NCBI GenBank assembly: GCA_046590855.1
Contig: JBKJTJ010000147.1
Span: 1-7,843 of the forward strand
DNA: 7,843 bases
Source: JACMOY01 sp046590855
GTDB taxonomy: Bacteria; Actinomycetota; Actinomycetes; Actinomycetales; Angustibacteraceae
Reading direction: 5' to 3'
Shown: one piece after another, positions 6,154 through 7,843 of the stretch
Position numbering within the stretch: the stretch's first letter is position 1
How the letters are laid out: each line of letters opens with the position of its first letter
The notes under the pieces: generated by a model
Databases searched by the model: none
Seen by the model: the letters and a program-made list of their open reading frames with translations, nothing else
What the model was told of the DNA's origin: nothing
Program-made: the position numbers and the translations under genes

Positions 6154-7440
6154 GTGTCGGAGCTCGACCAGGCGATCACCCGCAACGCCGAGCGGGCGTT
6201 CGGGCTGCTCGCCGACCTGGTCGCCGCACCCAGTGTCGTCGGCAGCGAGCAGGCCGCGCTCGAGGTCTTCGCCCGCGAGCTGGTCGACCTGGGCCTGGAC
6301 GTCGAGCTGCTGCCCTTCCCGGCCGGCCAGGTGCAGGACGAGCGCGCGGGCGTGAGCCAGCCGCTGGCGGCCGGCGACGACCGGTTCCAGGTGCTGGGGA
6401 CGACGCCGGGCGAGGGTCCGCTGTCGTTGTTGCTGAACGGTCACATGGACGTCGTCCCGGCCGGCACGCCGCACCTGTGGGCCTCGGCCCCCTTCACCCC
6501 GACCCGGCGTGACGGACGCCTGTACGGCCGCGGCGCCGGTGACATGAAGGGCGGCTTCGCGATCGGCGCACTGGCCCTGCGCGCGCTGCGCGAGGTCGAG
6601 CCCACCCTGTTCGCGCACCGCCGCCTGGGGTTCCTCGCGGTGATCGAGGAGGAGTGCACCGGCAACGGAGCGCTGTGGGCGGCGGCGCGCCAGGGCGTGC
6701 TCGCCGACGCCGTCGTCCTGCTCGAGCCCACCGACCTCGGTCTGATGCTCGGCGGGGTCGGGGTGCTGTGGGTCGACCTCGAGGTGCGCGGCACCGCGGC
6801 GCACGCCGAGTCCGCCGACCTCGGTGCCAACCCGGTCGACCTCGGCATGCGCGTCGTCGAGGGGCTGCGACGCTGGTGCGCCACGTTGGCGGACGCCGAC
6901 CCCGACGCCGGCCTGGCCCAGGTGCGCAGTCCCTACAACCTCAACGTGGGCGGCGTCTCGGCGGGGGACTGGCACTCCAGCGTCCCGGCCTCGGCGACGT
7001 TCCGGCTGCGCGTGGGCTTCCCCCGGGCGTGGACGCCGGCGCGCGCCGAGACCGAGGTGCGGGCCGCCGTCCGGGCGATCAGCGACGCCGACCCGGCCTT
7101 CCCCGCGCCGGCGACGGTCGTCGCCACCGGGCTGCGTGCCGCGGGGTACGCGCTCGACCCCGGCCATCCGCTGGTCGCGGCCATGAGCGAGGCGCACCGC
7201 GACGCGCACGGCGTCGTGCCCCGCACGTTCTCGATGGGCAGCACCACCGACGCACGCACCTACCTGAACGACTTCGGCGTCCCTGCCCTGTGCTTCGGTG
7301 CCGTCGCCCACGACATCCACGGGGTGGACGAGTCGGTCGAGCTGGCCAGCATCGTGGACGGCGCGCGCACGCTGGCCCGGTTCCTGCGCACCAGGTTCAG
7401 TGCCGGGCAGCTGGCCTCGAGCCCAGGGGTGACACCGTGA
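6154..7440 (+). CDS. M20-family zinc metallopeptidase / amidohydrolase (ArgE/DapE/CPG2-like)
   Basis: This 428-residue cytoplasmic di-zinc hydrolase should cleave a peptide bond or an N-acyl group from an amino acid. The metal and catalytic residues are all visible. His97 and Asp99 lie in LLLNGHMDVVPAG, bridging Asp130 in YGRGAGDMKGG, and the acidic pair Glu166 (general base) and Glu167 (zinc ligand) in VIEEECTG. Glu191 lies in LLEPTD, and the last zinc His389 in IHGVDES. A dimerisation (lid) domain occupies about residues 205-315, between the two catalytic segments. The start is GTG 6154, with AAAGGAG (6143-6149) 4 nt upstream; the ATG at 6138 is in another frame. Length matches ArgE/DapE relatives. 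No arginine- or lysine-biosynthesis gene is nearby, so true ArgE or DapE is not supported, and a catabolic deacylase or dipeptidase is more likely (inference). The stop overlaps the start of the GntR gene. Confidence 0.92.
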   Translation: MSELDQAITRNAERAFGLLADLVAAPSVVGSEQAALEVFARELVDLGLDVELLPFPAGQVQDERAGVSQPLAAGDDRFQVLGTTPGEGPLSLLLNGHMDVVPAGTPHLWASAPFTPTRRDGRLYGRGAGDMKGGFAIGALALRALREVEPTLFAHRRLGFLAVIEEECTGNGALWAAARQGVLADAVVLLEPTDLGLMLGGVGVLWVDLEVRGTAAHAESADLGANPVDLGMRVVEGLRRWCATLADADPDAGLAQVRSPYNLNVGGVSAGDWHSSVPASATFRLRVGFPRAWTPARAETEVRAAVRAISDADPAFPAPATVVATGLRAAGYALDPGHPLVAAMSEAHRDAHGVVPRTFSMGSTTDARTYLNDFGVPALCFGAVAHDIHGVDESVELASIVDGARTLARFLRTRFSAGQLASSPGVTP

Positions 7441-7843
7441 CCGGCCGCGCGGGCGAGCTCGACCTGGACGTGCTCGCCAGCGTCGACACCGGGACGTCGG
7501 ACCCGCTGGGTGAGCCGATCGTCTCGCGGCACGTGGGTGACCAGGTGGTCGACCGGCTGGTGACCGCGGTGGCCCTCGGCGTGTACGTGCCCGGCCAGCG
7601 GCTGCCGAGCGAGCGCGACCTGGCGCCGATGCTCGGCGTCTCTCGGTCGACGGTGCGCGACGCCCTGCGCACCCTCACCGACACCGGCTACCTCGAGGTG
7701 CGGCGCGGCCGCAACGGCGGCTACTTCGTCCTCGCCGACTGGGGCCCGTCGTCCGCCGAGATGGTGCGCCGCCACCTGATCCCCAACTGGCAGCACTTCG
7801 AGGCGCTGTTCGACGCCCGCACCCTGCTCGAGCCGCTGATCGC
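7437..7843 (+). CDS. GntR-family transcriptional regulator, FadR/FCD type (3' end beyond right edge)
   Basis: The first 135 residues of a DNA-binding repressor or activator are visible; the frame is open to the edge. A winged helix-turn-helix of GntR type spans about residues 28-100. It includes PGQRLPSERDLAPMLGVSRS, the recognition helix around Ser69-Arg78 (STVRDAL), and the wing VRRGRNGGYFV. From about residue 121, FEALFDARTLLEPLI matches the beginning of the all-helical FCD effector domain, where the LE of LLEPL is characteristic; this places it in the FadR subfamily, which often senses small organic acids. The GTG at 7437 overlaps the M20 stop as GTGA and has AGGGG 7 nt upstream, so the two genes are translationally coupled. 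Residues 1-25 are an acidic extension before the helix-turn-helix. It probably controls its own operon and perhaps the divergent hydrolase; the effector is unknown. Confidence 0.92.
   Translation, partial: MTGRAGELDLDVLASVDTGTSDPLGEPIVSRHVGDQVVDRLVTAVALGVYVPGQRLPSERDLAPMLGVSRSTVRDALRTLTDTGYLEVRRGRNGGYFVLADWGPSSAEMVRRHLIPNWQHFEALFDARTLLEPLI

Noticed and set aside
5994..6185. N-terminal extension of the hydrolase to an ATG at 6185
   Set aside because: The added 64 residues are low-complexity and Arg/Gly/Asp-rich, cross the divergent promoter region and overlap the M20 start. The ATG at 5993 has a good ribosome binding site and gives a family-typical length.
6136..7320. 394-codon open frame on the minus strand opposite the M20 gene
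   Set aside because: It is antisense to a gene with all M20 catalytic residues, shows no domain, and the spacer already accounts for both divergent starts.

Overview
The window is very GC-rich, with GC-rich third codon positions, GTG starts and tightly packed genes. It also carries a lipoprotein iron-uptake operon behind a DtxR/IdeR-type iron box. Together these point to a high-GC actinobacterium; I cannot name a genus from the sequence alone. Six genes lie in the window, two of them cut by its edges, and coding density is high. I see no tRNA, rRNA, CRISPR array, insertion sequence or prophage gene.

Left part (1-1452): a PAS-PAS-HisKA sensor kinase reads leftward off the edge. About 225 bp of divergent intergenic DNA separates it from the next gene. 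This spacer holds a 19-bp iron box (15 of 19 positions match the mycobacterial/corynebacterial consensus) just upstream of the iron operon, plus GC-rich inverted repeats.

Middle part (1453-5074): fbpA-fbpB-fbpC encode a complete ferric-iron ABC importer made of a lipid-anchored Fe(III)-binding protein, a two-domain permease and an ATPase. The genes are nearly seamless. fbpB and fbpC share ATGA, and fbpB may start at a CTG that overlaps the fbpA stop. The iron box suggests that iron-loaded DtxR/IdeR represses the whole operon.

Right part (5079-7843): a leftward proline-iminopeptidase-type alpha/beta hydrolase converges on fbpC with only 4 bp between the two stop codons, and one hairpin spans both stops. 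A 160-bp divergent spacer with palindromes separates it from a rightward M20 metallopeptidase/deacylase gene. The stop codon of that gene overlaps the GTG start of a GntR/FadR-type regulator, which is cut by the right edge. Hydrolase, peptidase and regulator look like a small peptide or N-acyl-amino-acid catabolic locus. The regulator may act on the divergent spacer; that is inference from layout.

I found no convincing undescribed system. The points most worth checking are the iron box, the possible CTG start of fbpB, the hairpin over the converging stops, and the repeat-built start region of the hydrolase.
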